From Lachnospiraceae bacterium (GTDB lineage Bacteria; Bacillota; Clostridia; Lachnospirales; Lachnospiraceae): a stretch of 64,000 nt of DNA. A program made the position numbers and the translations under genes. Below the pieces are notes generated by a model. It had not been told where the DNA came from. It did not search any database and saw only the letters and a program-made list of their open reading frames with translations. This document shows positions 27,966-36,357 of this stretch, piece after piece. Position 1 is the stretch's first letter; the number at the start of each line of letters is the position of its first letter. Location of the stretch: contig SVFK01000002.1 in assembly GCA_015056915.1 (NCBI GenBank), forward strand, positions 166,163 to 230,162, written 5' to 3'.

Positions 27966-29129
27966 ATGTTTCAATTAAATTGCCTGAATCCTATTTCTAA
28001 GGTAGGACTTGAGAATTTGACGGCTGATTATCAGCTTACAGAGGATGTAAATGCTGCAGACGGTATTTTGGTAAGAAGTGCTTCCATGCATGAGATGGAA
28101 ATGCCCAAGAAGCTCTTGGCAGTGGCAAGAGCAGGTGCAGGTGTAAACAATATTCCTCTGGATAAATGTGCAGAGCAGGGTATTGTAGTATTCAATACTC
28201 CCGGTGCTAATGCAAATGGTGTTAAAGAGCTTGTTATAGCAGGTATGTTGCTCGCAGCCCGTGATGTTGTAGGTGGTATTGAATGGGTGAAAAACAACAC
28301 TGCTGATGCTAATATTGCAAAAACAGCAGAGAAGGAAAAGAAGAATTTTGCAGGAACAGAGCTTTTGGGCAAGAAGCTGGGTGTTATCGGTCTTGGCGCA
28401 ATCGGCGTTAAGGTTGCCAATACCGCTATCAGCTTAGGTATGGATGTGTATGGTTATGATCCTTATGTATCTGTAGATGCTGCTTGGAGCTTGAGCCGTA
28501 GTGTAAAGCATGTTCTTAGCGTGGATGATATTTATGCAGAGTGTGATTATATCACCATTCATGTTCCTCTGTTGGATTCCACAAAGGGCATGATTAACAA
28601 GGAAGCTATTGATAAGATGAAGGATGGCGTTGTAATCCTGAATTTTGCAAGAGATTTGCTTGCAAATGAAGCAGATGTACTGGAAGGCTTAAAGAGTGGT
28701 AAGGTACATCGCTATGTAACAGATTTCCCTAATCCTACTACAGCAGGACAGACCGGATGTATCGTAATTCCTCATTTGGGCGCAAGTACCGAGGAGTCTG
28801 AGGATAATTGTGCGAAAATGGCAGTCATGGAAATGATGGATTATCTTGAGAATGGTAATATCAAGAATAGTGTAAACTATCCTGCATGTGATATGGGCGT
28901 ATGTAACAAGGTGGGAAGAGTTGCAGTATTCCACAAAAATATTGCCAATATGATTACAAAGTTCACTGCTGAGTTTGGTGAGAAGGGCATTAACATCTCC
29001 GATATGACCAACAAGTCCAGAGGTGAATATGCATATACAATGATGGATATTGAAGCTCCTGCAACTGAGGAAATTGTAAAGGCTCTTGAAGCAATTGACG
29101 GTGTATTCAGAGTAAGAGTTGTAAAATAA
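27966..29129 (+). CDS. serA: D-3-phosphoglycerate dehydrogenase
   Basis: This 387-residue NAD-dependent dehydrogenase makes 3-phosphohydroxypyruvate, the entry step of serine synthesis. The Rossmann fingerprint is GVIGLGAIGVKVANTA. Catalytic positions follow: Arg in NFARD, Glu in ANEADV and His in IPHLGASTEES. The last 70 residues form an ACT-like regulatory domain, shorter than the E. coli arrangement, so feedback by serine is possible. It sits directly behind serC with AAAGGAG as ribosome site. A strong terminator follows. Confidence 0.96.
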   Translation: MFQLNCLNPISKVGLENLTADYQLTEDVNAADGILVRSASMHEMEMPKKLLAVARAGAGVNNIPLDKCAEQGIVVFNTPGANANGVKELVIAGMLLAARDVVGGIEWVKNNTADANIAKTAEKEKKNFAGTELLGKKLGVIGLGAIGVKVANTAISLGMDVYGYDPYVSVDAAWSLSRSVKHVLSVDDIYAECDYITIHVPLLDSTKGMINKEAIDKMKDGVVILNFARDLLANEADVLEGLKSGKVHRYVTDFPNPTTAGQTGCIVIPHLGASTEESEDNCAKMAVMEMMDYLENGNIKNSVNYPACDMGVCNKVGRVAVFHKNIANMITKFTAEFGEKGINISDMTNKSRGEYAYTMMDIEAPATEEIVKALEAIDGVFRVRVVK

Positions 29130-29154
29130 GAAATTAAAAGAAATATGAAATAAA

Positions 29155-29190
29155 AAGAAGCTGTTACCCTATGATAACAGCTTCTTTTTT
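29155..29190 (+). terminator. Terminator after serA
   Basis: AAGAAGCTGTTA and TAACAGCTTCTT form a perfect 12-bp stem with an 8-base loop and a following T-run. It is a strong intrinsic terminator and could also serve the convergent small gene through its A-rich left side. Confidence 0.9.
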
Positions 29191-29240
29191 ATTTGAGTTA
29201 TTATAAGTATAACTACTTTGTTGTATTTTATTATTGAGAT

Positions 29241-29525
29241 TTAACGATAAAGAATGGGCATGCCTTCACCGGCATTTAAATCCTCCAACTGGTCGCGCAT
29301 CTTTTTGTCAGTGAGGCAGGAGGCTTCGCTCTGCAAATCCATATATAGGATGAAGAAATCCTCAAGGCTCATGTTCTTTTCGGCAGCGATTGTCTCCATG
29401 ATGGGGCGCAGCTTGTCCAGCTGTACGGAAACGGGAACCTTCTGGGGGTCGATGTCGCCCATGACCTCGTTGGCATATGTGTTGATTCGTTCCAAAATCT
29501 TTCTATTTTCTTCTGTCATATTCAT
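29241..29525 (-). CDS. Short conserved-looking protein, unknown function
   Basis: A 94-residue, mostly helical, acidic protein: MNMTEENRKILERINTY, then EVMGDIDPQKVPVSVQLDKL and SLEDFFILYMDLQSEA. It has no signal peptide or membrane segment. I do not recognise a family. The start at 29525 is preferred because AAGGACAGGT lies just upstream; the open frame continues to 29660 only by running through the repeat block, which should not be coding. It is convergent with serA and read away from the palindrome. Confidence 0.6.
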   Translation of the reverse strand: MNMTEENRKILERINTYANEVMGDIDPQKVPVSVQLDKLRPIMETIAAEKNMSLEDFFILYMDLQSEASCLTDKKMRDQLEDLNAGEGMPILYR

Positions 29526-29587
29526 ACCTGTCCTTTTTGTTTTTTTGTTTATGGGAGTAGTGTTCCGTTGAAATGCGAGAAAATTAT

Positions 29588-29706
29588 GCGGATTTTCTCG
29601 CATTTGGCGAGAACCAGACTCAAAAATCCTGCGGATTTTCTCGCATTTGGCGAGAACCAAACTCGAAAATCCGTAGGATTTTCTCGTTATTTGGCGTTCG
29701 CCAAAT
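29588..29706. repeat. 43-bp tandem repeats built of small hairpins
   Basis: A 43-bp unit starts at 29588, repeats at 29631 and begins again in degenerate form at 29674, ending near 29706. Two kinds of inverted repeat recur: AAAATCC-n3-GGATTTT and TTCTCGC-n4-GCGAGAA. The units abut with no unique spacer between them. The block sits upstream of the short minus-strand gene, and open frames across it are by-products of the repeat. Confidence 0.85.
29689..29706. repeat. Perfect hairpin at the end of the tandem repeats
   Basis: ATTTGGCG-TT-CGCCAAAT is an 8+8 perfect inverted repeat. Its last six bases are shared with the left end of the long palindrome at 29701-29774, so the two structures exclude each other. 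Confidence 0.8.
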
Positions 29707-29774
29707 AGTTAGGTGTTTAAGGGCACGGAGGAATGCAAGCATTCCTCCGTGCCCTTAAACACCTAACTGCTTGG
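29701..29774. repeat. 74-bp near-perfect palindrome
   Basis: The sequence is symmetric about 29737/29738. The inner 29+29 bases pair perfectly around AA, and the arms extend to 36 bases with only two mismatched positions near the outer ends (CCAA...TTGG). As RNA it would be a very stable hairpin on either strand; as DNA it could extrude a cruciform. There is no T-run after it. No transposase is nearby. Confidence 0.9.
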
Positions 29775-29805
29775 TTCTCTTGAAAAATATTTTATCACCA
29801 GATGC

Positions 29806-29834
29806 TTGTTATGTATAGCGGTATTTGATAAAAT
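29806..29834 (+). promoter_or_regulatory. Promoter of the DUF1015 gene
   Basis: TTGTTA (29806-29811) and TAAAAT (29829-29834) are 17 bases apart, directly after the palindrome. The leader to the ATG at 29899 is about 60 bases with an AGAAAGGA site. Confidence 0.55.
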
Positions 29835-29898
29835 ATCTGTAAAGAAATGCTTGAAGATAAGCAATCACAATTTATAGTACAGAAAGGATAAGAATATT

Positions 29899-31140
29899 AT
29901 GGCAGATATCAGACCATTTCGGGCATATCGTCCGGCACCCGGCTTGGAAGGGAAAATTGCGGCATTGCCCTATGATGTATATAATCGCGAGGAGGCTTGT
30001 GTGGTTGTAAAGGAGAATCCCTATTCATTTCTTGCAATTGACAGAGCGGAGACACAATTTGGACCGGAAGTGGACACTTACGCGCCTGAAGTGTATGCAA
30101 AAGCCCGCCAGATGTTGGATGCGCAGATTGAGGAGGGACGATTTGTACAGGAGGAGACTCCCTGCTATTACCTTTATGAGCAAACCATGAATGGCAGAAA
30201 GCAGACAGGAATCGTAGCCTGTGCTTCCATTGATGATTATTGTAATAATGTGATCAAGAAGCATGAGAATACCAGAGCTGATAAGGAATTGGACAGAATC
30301 AATCATGTGGATATTTGTAACATGCAGACGGGGCCTATTTTTCTGGCTTATCGTTCAGAAAAGGCCTTAAGCGAATTGACCAGACAAGTCAAAGGAGCGG
30401 CGCCTGTCTATGATTTTGTATCTGAGGACGGTATCGGGCATCGTGTATGGATTATTGCAAAAACAGAGGAAATCCAGCTGATTCAGGAGAGTTTTGCAAG
30501 AATTCCTGCAATTTACATCGCGGATGGACATCATCGTTGCGCTTCTGCTGTGAAAGTAGGTCAAAAACGCAGACAGGCGCATCCTGATTATATCGGTAAT
30601 GAGGAGTATAATTATTTCCTTTCGGTGTTGTTCCCTGATGAGGAATTACACATTATGGATTACAATCGAGTAGTGAAGGATTTGAATGGCTTTACTGAGG
30701 GTGAGTTTTTACAAACGGTTACGTCAGCCTTTACCGTTGAGAAAGTGGGTAAGGAACCCTTTGAACCTAAGAAAAAAGGTGAATTTGGTATGTTTTTGGA
30801 GGAGGAATGGTATTGCCTGACTGCTAAGGAACATATTAAGAGTGAGGATGCAGTGGAGGGATTAGATGTATCTATTCTGCAAAATCATCTTCTTGCCCCT
30901 ATTTTAGGAATTCAGGACCCTAAGACAGACAAGCGGATTGACTTTGTCGGAGGAATTCGAGGATTGAAGGAGTTGGAGCGCAGAGTACATACGGATATGA
31001 AGCTTGCATTTTCTATGTATCCCACATCTATCGGAGAATTGTTTGCAGTGGCAGATGCTTCCCGACTGATGCCGCCCAAGTCAACATGGTTTGAGCCAAA
31101 GCTTAGAAGTGGATTGTTTTTGCACAAGCTGGATGAGTAA
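29899..31140 (+). CDS. DUF1015 family protein
   Basis: This 413-residue cytoplasmic protein is of the DUF1015 family. It has N-terminal IRPFRAYRP and ALPYDVYNREEA, then GIVACASIDDY, KHENTRADKELDR and IADGHHRCASA, the most conserved family motif, which resembles a nuclease or phosphatase-like active site. The family is common in Clostridia and often lies next to serC-serA, as here; a link to serine metabolism has been suggested from neighbourhood only. The biochemical function is not known. glgB follows 15 bases after its stop. Confidence 0.85.
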   Translation: MADIRPFRAYRPAPGLEGKIAALPYDVYNREEACVVVKENPYSFLAIDRAETQFGPEVDTYAPEVYAKARQMLDAQIEEGRFVQEETPCYYLYEQTMNGRKQTGIVACASIDDYCNNVIKKHENTRADKELDRINHVDICNMQTGPIFLAYRSEKALSELTRQVKGAAPVYDFVSEDGIGHRVWIIAKTEEIQLIQESFARIPAIYIADGHHRCASAVKVGQKRRQAHPDYIGNEEYNYFLSVLFPDEELHIMDYNRVVKDLNGFTEGEFLQTVTSAFTVEKVGKEPFEPKKKGEFGMFLEEEWYCLTAKEHIKSEDAVEGLDVSILQNHLLAPILGIQDPKTDKRIDFVGGIRGLKELERRVHTDMKLAFSMYPTSIGELFAVADASRLMPPKSTWFEPKLRSGLFLHKLDE

Positions 31141-31155
31141 GAACAGGAGGACAAT

Positions 31156-33591
31156 ATGACAAAAAAATTGTATAAGTTAATGAACTGGCCACAGATTGAA
31201 GCGATTATTTATTCCGAATGTGACAATCCCCATGAATTGTTGGGACCTCATAAGTATGGTTCCCAGACGGTAGTACAGGCGTATTTTCCTGATGCAAAAG
31301 AGGTTGTGATGCACTGGATTGGGAAACAGCCTATGTTTGAAGAAGATGTGATAATGGAAGTGGCAGATGAGGATGGTTATTTTGCGGCAATGATTCCGGC
31401 GGCTAATATTCCTGCATATTGTTATGAAGTTACCTATGAGGATGGTTCAAAGGTGACAGTGGGTGATCCTTATCGTCATGCACCCCAGATTACCAGAAAT
31501 GACACCGACAAATTCAATAATGGTATTCATTATACTATTTATGAGAAGCTGGGTGCTCATCCCATGGATTTGGATGGGGAGAGCGGAACCTATTTTGCTG
31601 TATGGGCACCTAATGCTATGCGTGTCAGCGTGGTGGGTGATTTTAATAATTGGGATGGCAGACTTCATCAGATGAGAAGACTCTGGGATTCCGGTATTTT
31701 TGAGATTTTTGTGCCCGGTGCAAAGAAGGGCGATAATTACAAATTCGAATTAAAATTGAAGAGCGGACTGACCTATCTGAAGGCAGACCCCTATGGAAAT
31801 GCTGCACAAATGCGACCGGAAAGTGCTTCTGTAGTGGCAGATATCCGTGATTTTAATTGGGAGGATGCAGATTTTATCGCCAAAAGAGAGCAGTATCAGG
31901 GCGACAATGCACCTATGAGTGTTTATGAGCTTTATCTGGGCTCCTTTGCAGCTCCTAAGGAAGGGGAGGAATATGCCAATTATAGGGAGATTGCACCTAA
32001 GGTGATTGCATATGTAAAAGAAATGGGCTATACACACGTAGAGCTGATGCCGGTAATGGAGCATCCTTTTGATGCTTCCTGGGGCTATCAGGTTATCGGT
32101 TATTATGCGCCTACTGCACGTTACGGAAGCCCGGAAGATTTTATGTATTTTGTAAATGAATTGCATAAGGCGGGAATTGGTGTAATTCTGGATTGGGTGC
32201 CGGCTCATTTCCCTCGTGATACCTATGGCTTGTCCAATTTTGACGGAACCTGTCTCTATGAGCATCATGACCCCAGACAGGGCTATCATCCTCATTGGGG
32301 TACCTTGATATACAATTACGGAAGACCGGAGGTGTCCAATTATCTGATTGCCAACGCTTTGTTCTGGGTTGAGAAGTTTCATGCGGATGCAATTCGTATG
32401 GATGCTGTGGCAAGTATGCTTTATCTTGACTATGGTAAGAATGACGGTGAATGGGTAGCCAATATGTATGGCGGCAATGAGAATCTGGAAGCAATCGAAT
32501 TGATAAAGCATCTGAATTCCATTATGAAAAAGCGTAATCCCGGTGTGCTTTCTATTGCGGAGGAAAGCACCGCATTCCCTATGATTACCGGTGCATTAGA
32601 GGATGGAGGTTTAGGCTTTGATTTGAAGTGGAATATGGGCTTTATGAATGATTATCTGAATTACATCAGAAATGACCCTTACTTCAGAAGCCATCATCAC
32701 GGCGAATTGACTTTCAGCATGATTTATGCTTACAGCGAGAAATTCATGTTGGTATTTTCACATGATGAAGTGGTTCACGGCAAGGCTACTTTAATCGGTA
32801 AAATGCCTGGTGAGCGGGAGCAGAAGTTTGCGAACCTGCGCTTGAGTTACGGATATATGATGACACATCCCGGCAAGAAGCTGCTGTTTATGGAACAGGA
32901 TATTGGTGAATTTGACGAATGGAATGAGAGTCGTCAGGTGCAGTGGGAGCTTCGTCAATATCCGGAGCATGAAGGTATTGCGAAGTTGGTAAAGGATCTG
33001 AATCATCTGTATCTTAATCATAAGGCACTGTATGAAATGGATAATCGCTGGGAAGGCTTTGAATGGATTAATAATATTTCTGCCGATGACTGCTATCTGA
33101 CATATCTGAGAAAGGGCAGCAATCCTGAGGATACGTTACTGGTGGTTGCAAATTTCTCCGGCGTGGAGAAGGCTATTACTACCGGTGTTCCTTTCGAAGG
33201 AAAATACAAGGAAATCCTGAATACCGATGACAAGAAGTACGGTGGCAGTGGAGTGGTGAATTCTCGCAGCAAGCAAGCGCAGGATACCGAATGGGATGAC
33301 CGAAAGCTCTCCGTTACTGTGAAGTTAGCACCCTTATCTATGAGTATTTTACAGTTTGTTCCTTATACAGAGGAAGAATTGGAAAAGGTAATTGCAGAAC
33401 GTGTCCGTAAGAATACGGTAGTTAAAAAAGCAGCTTCCAAGACAACAGTTAAGAAGTCTGGAAAGAAAACGGCAACCGGTGTGAAAGTAAAACAGTCCGA
33501 AAAGAAGAATATAACCGACGAGAAAGCAAAGCAGTCCGAGAAAAAGCCGACAGTTAAGAAAAGCACAAAGAAAAGTAAGGACACGGAGTAA
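31156..33591 (+). CDS. glgB: 1,4-alpha-glucan branching enzyme with lysine-rich tail
   Basis: This 811-residue GH13 enzyme forms alpha-1,6 branches in glycogen. Two N-terminal carbohydrate-binding parts (HELLGPHKYG; FAVWAPNAMRVSVVGDFNNWDG) precede the catalytic barrel. Catalytic residues are intact: D416 in IRMDAVAS, E469 in SIAEEST, and H536-D537 in SHDEVVHG. Unlike normal GlgB, it ends in a tail (about 755-811) of which 20 of 57 residues are Lys, with the hexad KQSEKK twice. This looks like a histone-H1-type disordered extension. AGGAGG precedes the ATG. No other glycogen synthesis gene is next to it; the dead GH13 protein is 21 kb away. Confidence 0.95.
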   Translation: MTKKLYKLMNWPQIEAIIYSECDNPHELLGPHKYGSQTVVQAYFPDAKEVVMHWIGKQPMFEEDVIMEVADEDGYFAAMIPAANIPAYCYEVTYEDGSKVTVGDPYRHAPQITRNDTDKFNNGIHYTIYEKLGAHPMDLDGESGTYFAVWAPNAMRVSVVGDFNNWDGRLHQMRRLWDSGIFEIFVPGAKKGDNYKFELKLKSGLTYLKADPYGNAAQMRPESASVVADIRDFNWEDADFIAKREQYQGDNAPMSVYELYLGSFAAPKEGEEYANYREIAPKVIAYVKEMGYTHVELMPVMEHPFDASWGYQVIGYYAPTARYGSPEDFMYFVNELHKAGIGVILDWVPAHFPRDTYGLSNFDGTCLYEHHDPRQGYHPHWGTLIYNYGRPEVSNYLIANALFWVEKFHADAIRMDAVASMLYLDYGKNDGEWVANMYGGNENLEAIELIKHLNSIMKKRNPGVLSIAEESTAFPMITGALEDGGLGFDLKWNMGFMNDYLNYIRNDPYFRSHHHGELTFSMIYAYSEKFMLVFSHDEVVHGKATLIGKMPGEREQKFANLRLSYGYMMTHPGKKLLFMEQDIGEFDEWNESRQVQWELRQYPEHEGIAKLVKDLNHLYLNHKALYEMDNRWEGFEWINNISADDCYLTYLRKGSNPEDTLLVVANFSGVEKAITTGVPFEGKYKEILNTDDKKYGGSGVVNSRSKQAQDTEWDDRKLSVTVKLAPLSMSILQFVPYTEEELEKVIAERVRKNTVVKKAASKTTVKKSGKKTATGVKVKQSEKKNITDEKAKQSEKKPTVKKSTKKSKDTE

Positions 33592-33597
33592 TAAGAT

Positions 33598-34443
33598 ATG
33601 AGAGAAATAGTTGATTTATATGCGGTAGGCTTGAAGGATTTTATGGATACCTTGCCGGAAAAGGTATGGAGTCTGGGAGCACGTATCCTTTTTGCGATTG
33701 TCTTTTTCCTGATTGGAGTACAGCTGATTAAGCTGATTCGTAAAATTATAAATAAGTCTATGAAAAAGGCCAATGCAGAGGTGGGAGTCATGCAATTTAT
33801 TGATTCCTTTGTGAAGGCGGCCTTGTATGTAGTGCTGATATTTATGATTGCAGCCTCCTTTGGTGTGGATGCTGCGAGTATTGTAGCATTGCTGGGCTCG
33901 GCAGGAGTTGCAATCGGTTTGGCTGTACAGGGAAGCTTGTCCAATCTGGCAGGTGGTGTGCTTATCTTATTGTTGAAGCCTTTTAAGGTAGGTGATTACA
34001 TTATGGAAAGTACCACCGGTAAGGAGGGTATAGTCTCTGAAATTCAGATTTTCTATACTAAGCTGCTGACTGTGGATAATAAGGTGATTGTGTTGCCCAA
34101 TGGCAATCTTGCCAACAACACTATCACCAATGTCACCTCCTGCAAGTGCAGAAGAATGGATTTGGTAGTAGGAATATCTTATGCGTCAGATTTGAAGCGT
34201 GCCAAGAAAGTGCTACAGGAGGTCATTGATAAGGACGAGAAGGCGTTAAAGGATAAGGAGAAGCTTGTCTTTGTGGATGAGCTTGCCTCATCAAGTGTTA
34301 ATCTTGGCGTGCGTTGTTGGTTTGATAATGATGACTTCTGGGAGGGCAAGTGGCGTATTACGGAAAATTGTAAGTATGCCCTTGATGCAGCAGGAATTGC
34401 GATACCGTTCCAGCAGATAGATGTACACGTGAAAGAGAAATAG
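33598..34443 (+). CDS. mscS: MscS-type small-conductance mechanosensitive channel
   Basis: This 281-residue inner-membrane channel opens under membrane tension to release solutes on hypo-osmotic shock. It has three membrane segments (about residues 25-45, 60-83, 88-120); the third is the Gly/Ala-rich pore helix (LLGSAGVAIGLAVQGSLSNLAGGVLILLLKPF). The cytoplasmic beta domain has VLPNGNLANNTITN. Length matches E. coli MscS. The ATG is 6 bases after the glgB stop, so the two are co-transcribed. The TAA-adjacent purines serve as its ribosome site. Confidence 0.93.
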   Translation: MREIVDLYAVGLKDFMDTLPEKVWSLGARILFAIVFFLIGVQLIKLIRKIINKSMKKANAEVGVMQFIDSFVKAALYVVLIFMIAASFGVDAASIVALLGSAGVAIGLAVQGSLSNLAGGVLILLLKPFKVGDYIMESTTGKEGIVSEIQIFYTKLLTVDNKVIVLPNGNLANNTITNVTSCKCRRMDLVVGISYASDLKRAKKVLQEVIDKDEKALKDKEKLVFVDELASSSVNLGVRCWFDNDDFWEGKWRITENCKYALDAAGIAIPFQQIDVHVKEK

Positions 34444-34505
34444 AAAATCAATAAATTCATAGTTGCAAAATGGGACCGAAGCAGATATAATATCTTTGTT
34501 ATGAT

Positions 34506-34578
34506 GCTGAAATAGCTCAGTCGGTAGAGCACTTCACTCGTAATGAAGGGGTCGTGGGTTCGAGTCCCATTTTCAGCT
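34506..34578 (+). tRNA. tRNA-Thr (anticodon CGU)
   Basis: A complete 73-base cloverleaf is present: acceptor GCTGAAA/TTTCAGC, D arm GCTC...GAGC, anticodon arm CTTCA-CTCGTAA-TGAAG, and T arm GTGGG-TTCGAGT-CCCAT with discriminator T. The anticodon CGT reads ACG threonine codons. The CCA end is not encoded. A terminator follows 13 bases later. No integrase or attachment repeat adjoins it. Confidence 0.96.
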
Positions 34579-34590
34579 TAGATAAACGTT

Positions 34591-34622
34591 AAAACACCAG
34601 CTTTTATAGGCTGGTGTTTTTT
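34591..34622. terminator. Terminator of tRNA-Thr and of the convergent ABC permease
   Basis: AAAACACCAGC and GCTGGTGTTTT form an 11-bp stem with an 8-base loop, flanked by A- and T-runs, so it works both ways. The stop codon of the minus-strand permease (34606-34604) lies in its loop. Confidence 0.88.
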
Positions 34623-35416
34623 CGCATTTTATGCTCGATATATTGTAAAACGGAGTAGAGACCAAAGGCTATGATACATAGCAGTAGGATAGATGTGATT
34701 AGCATATTTAACTGGAACACCTGCGAACCATAGATAATCAGGTATCCCAAGCCTCTTCTTGCTGCCAGAAATTCTCCGATAATAACGCCCACAAGTGCAA
34801 GACCGATATTGACCTTTGTGGTACTGAGCATAATGGGAATGGAACCGGGAAGCACCACCTTGGTAAGGATATCCTTCTTGGAACCGCCCAAGGTACGAAT
34901 CAAGGTAATCTTTTCGGAATCCACCTGAGAAAAACCTGTGTAAAAGCTGATAATAGAGCCGAAAAGTGCCACCGATATACCTGCAATAATAATGGTGTTA
35001 ATCCCCGTTCCCAGCCAGACAATAAAGAGGGGGGCAAGAGCTGACTTGGGCAGGCTGTTTAAAAGCACTAAATAGGGTTCTAATATTTTGGACAGTTTTT
35101 CGGAATACCACAAGGCTGTTGCAACAGCAAGGCTTATCAGAAATACCAGTATGAAGCTTACAATGGTTTCCAACAAAGTAATACCAATATGAATAGGAAG
35201 CGACTGCTCGGTCCAAAGAGTGACAAATTCCTTAATGACACGACTGGGACTAGAAAAGAAAAAGCTGTCAATGATTTCGGTATTGGCACATACTTCCCAT
35301 ATGATTAGAAATGCAGCCAGAAGCAAAATCCGGCAGGAGGATATCTGACGATGCTGATGTCGATGCTCCTGCATAAATAATTCCTGTTTTGTGAGATTAT
35401 GATTCTCTTTTTTCAC
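34604..35416 (-). CDS. ABC transporter permease, NitT/TauT (SsuC-like) type
   Basis: This 270-residue permease has about six membrane segments and the family pattern SSPSRVIKEFVTLW near the N-terminus. The coupling loop is LIRTLGGSKKDILTKVVLPGSIP, followed by GEFLAARRGLGYLI, typical of nitrate/sulfonate/thiamine-precursor importers. The substrate cannot be read from the sequence. It overlaps the ATPase gene by 20 bases. No binding-protein gene is next to it. Its last codons form part of the terminator hairpin. Confidence 0.87.
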   Translation of the reverse strand: MKKENHNLTKQELFMQEHRHQHRQISSCRILLLAAFLIIWEVCANTEIIDSFFFSSPSRVIKEFVTLWTEQSLPIHIGITLLETIVSFILVFLISLAVATALWYSEKLSKILEPYLVLLNSLPKSALAPLFIVWLGTGINTIIIAGISVALFGSIISFYTGFSQVDSEKITLIRTLGGSKKDILTKVVLPGSIPIMLSTTKVNIGLALVGVIIGEFLAARRGLGYLIIYGSQVFQLNMLITSILLLCIIAFGLYSVLQYIEHKMRKNTSL

Positions 35417-36173
35417 CGGTTAACTCCTCCCATAATTGATTGAAATAGAAAGGAAATTCCGGTGCATTACGCGCGGCAAGAGGAGAATTGTCCTGAAGTG
35501 TCAGAGTAATGGGAATTTCCGTTTGAACAGTGGCAGGTCTTGCTGATAGCACAATAATTCTGTCTGCAAGACTGATTGCTTCAGATAAATCATGGGTGAT
35601 AATAATCATGGTTTTACCTGCATTGCGGATTAAGTGGCAGATATCTGCGGATACCATAAGACGTGTCTGGTAATCCAAAGCGCTAAAAGGTTCATCAAGC
35701 AATAACAGCTGAGGATCTAAGGCAAGAGTACGAATCAATGCGGCACGCTGTTTCATTCCGCCGGAAAGCTCGCTGGGGCGTTTGTTACGGAATTTATCAA
35801 GATCATAGTCAAACAACAGCTGGTCTACATAGGATAGTCTTTCCTCAGTCAGCATATTATTTATTTCAAGACCAAGAATAGTATTTTTATATACGGTGCG
35901 CCACTCAAATAAGTGGTCTCGTTGAAGCATATATCCTACGCGAGGGTAATGAAGAGAACCATCAGGATTATTCACTGCTATAGTACCGGATTCCGGCTGT
36001 AGCAGGCCGGCGATAATAGATAACAGGGTGGATTTACCGCAACCGCTGGGTCCGACTATTGCAACGAATTCTCCTTCCCTGATACCGAAAGAGATGTTCT
36101 GCAGGGCTGTTGTTTCACCATGTAGGCTGTGGTAGGAATAGCCAATATTCTTTAATTCTATGATGTTTTGCAT
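35397..36173 (-). CDS. ABC transporter ATPase, NitT/TauT type
   Basis: This 258-residue ATPase is the partner of the adjacent permease. Walker A is GPSGCGKST, the Q-loop region is GYMLQRDHLFEW, the signature is LSGGMKQRAALIRTL, Walker B is LLLLDEPFSALD and the His switch is IITHDLSEA. It is first in a two-gene minus-strand unit. Substrate classes in this family include sulfonates, nitrate, cyanate, hydroxymethylpyrimidine and riboflavin-like compounds; nothing here decides between them. Confidence 0.88.
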   Translation of the reverse strand: MQNIIELKNIGYSYHSLHGETTALQNISFGIREGEFVAIVGPSGCGKSTLLSIIAGLLQPESGTIAVNNPDGSLHYPRVGYMLQRDHLFEWRTVYKNTILGLEINNMLTEERLSYVDQLLFDYDLDKFRNKRPSELSGGMKQRAALIRTLALDPQLLLLDEPFSALDYQTRLMVSADICHLIRNAGKTMIIITHDLSEAISLADRIIVLSARPATVQTEIPITLTLQDNSPLAARNAPEFPFYFNQLWEELTGEKRES

Positions 36174-36289
36174 GAAAACATGACCTTTCTGGCAAAATCA
36201 ATTTACCATATCATATGTAAAAATTAAAAAAAGTGTACCATTCTTAGCATTTTCGGTGAAAAAAGTAGATGTAAAGCTATATCCTTTTG

Positions 36290-36318
36290 TTGCATCATAA
36301 TATTTTTTGTGGTAATAT
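36290..36318 (+). promoter_or_regulatory. Promoter of argH
   Basis: TTGCAT (36290-36295) and TAATAT (36313-36318) are 17 bases apart, 40 bases before the argH ATG. The region is divergent with the ABC ATPase gene. Confidence 0.6.
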
Positions 36319-36357
36319 CAAATCTAAGTTTAATGATTTAGAGACGGGAGATAAGCC

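Noticed and set aside
29588..29706. CRISPR-like array
   Set aside because: The 43-bp units abut directly with no unique spacers, there are only two and a part copies, and no cas gene is present.
29573..29758. Open reading frames across the repeat block on both strands
   Set aside because: They are products of the repeat periodicity, have no ribosome site and show no protein family; the minus-strand gene is better started at 29525.
34506..34578. tRNA-Thr as an integration site
   Set aside because: No duplicated tRNA 3' end or integrase is seen; downstream genes are an ordinary ABC pair.
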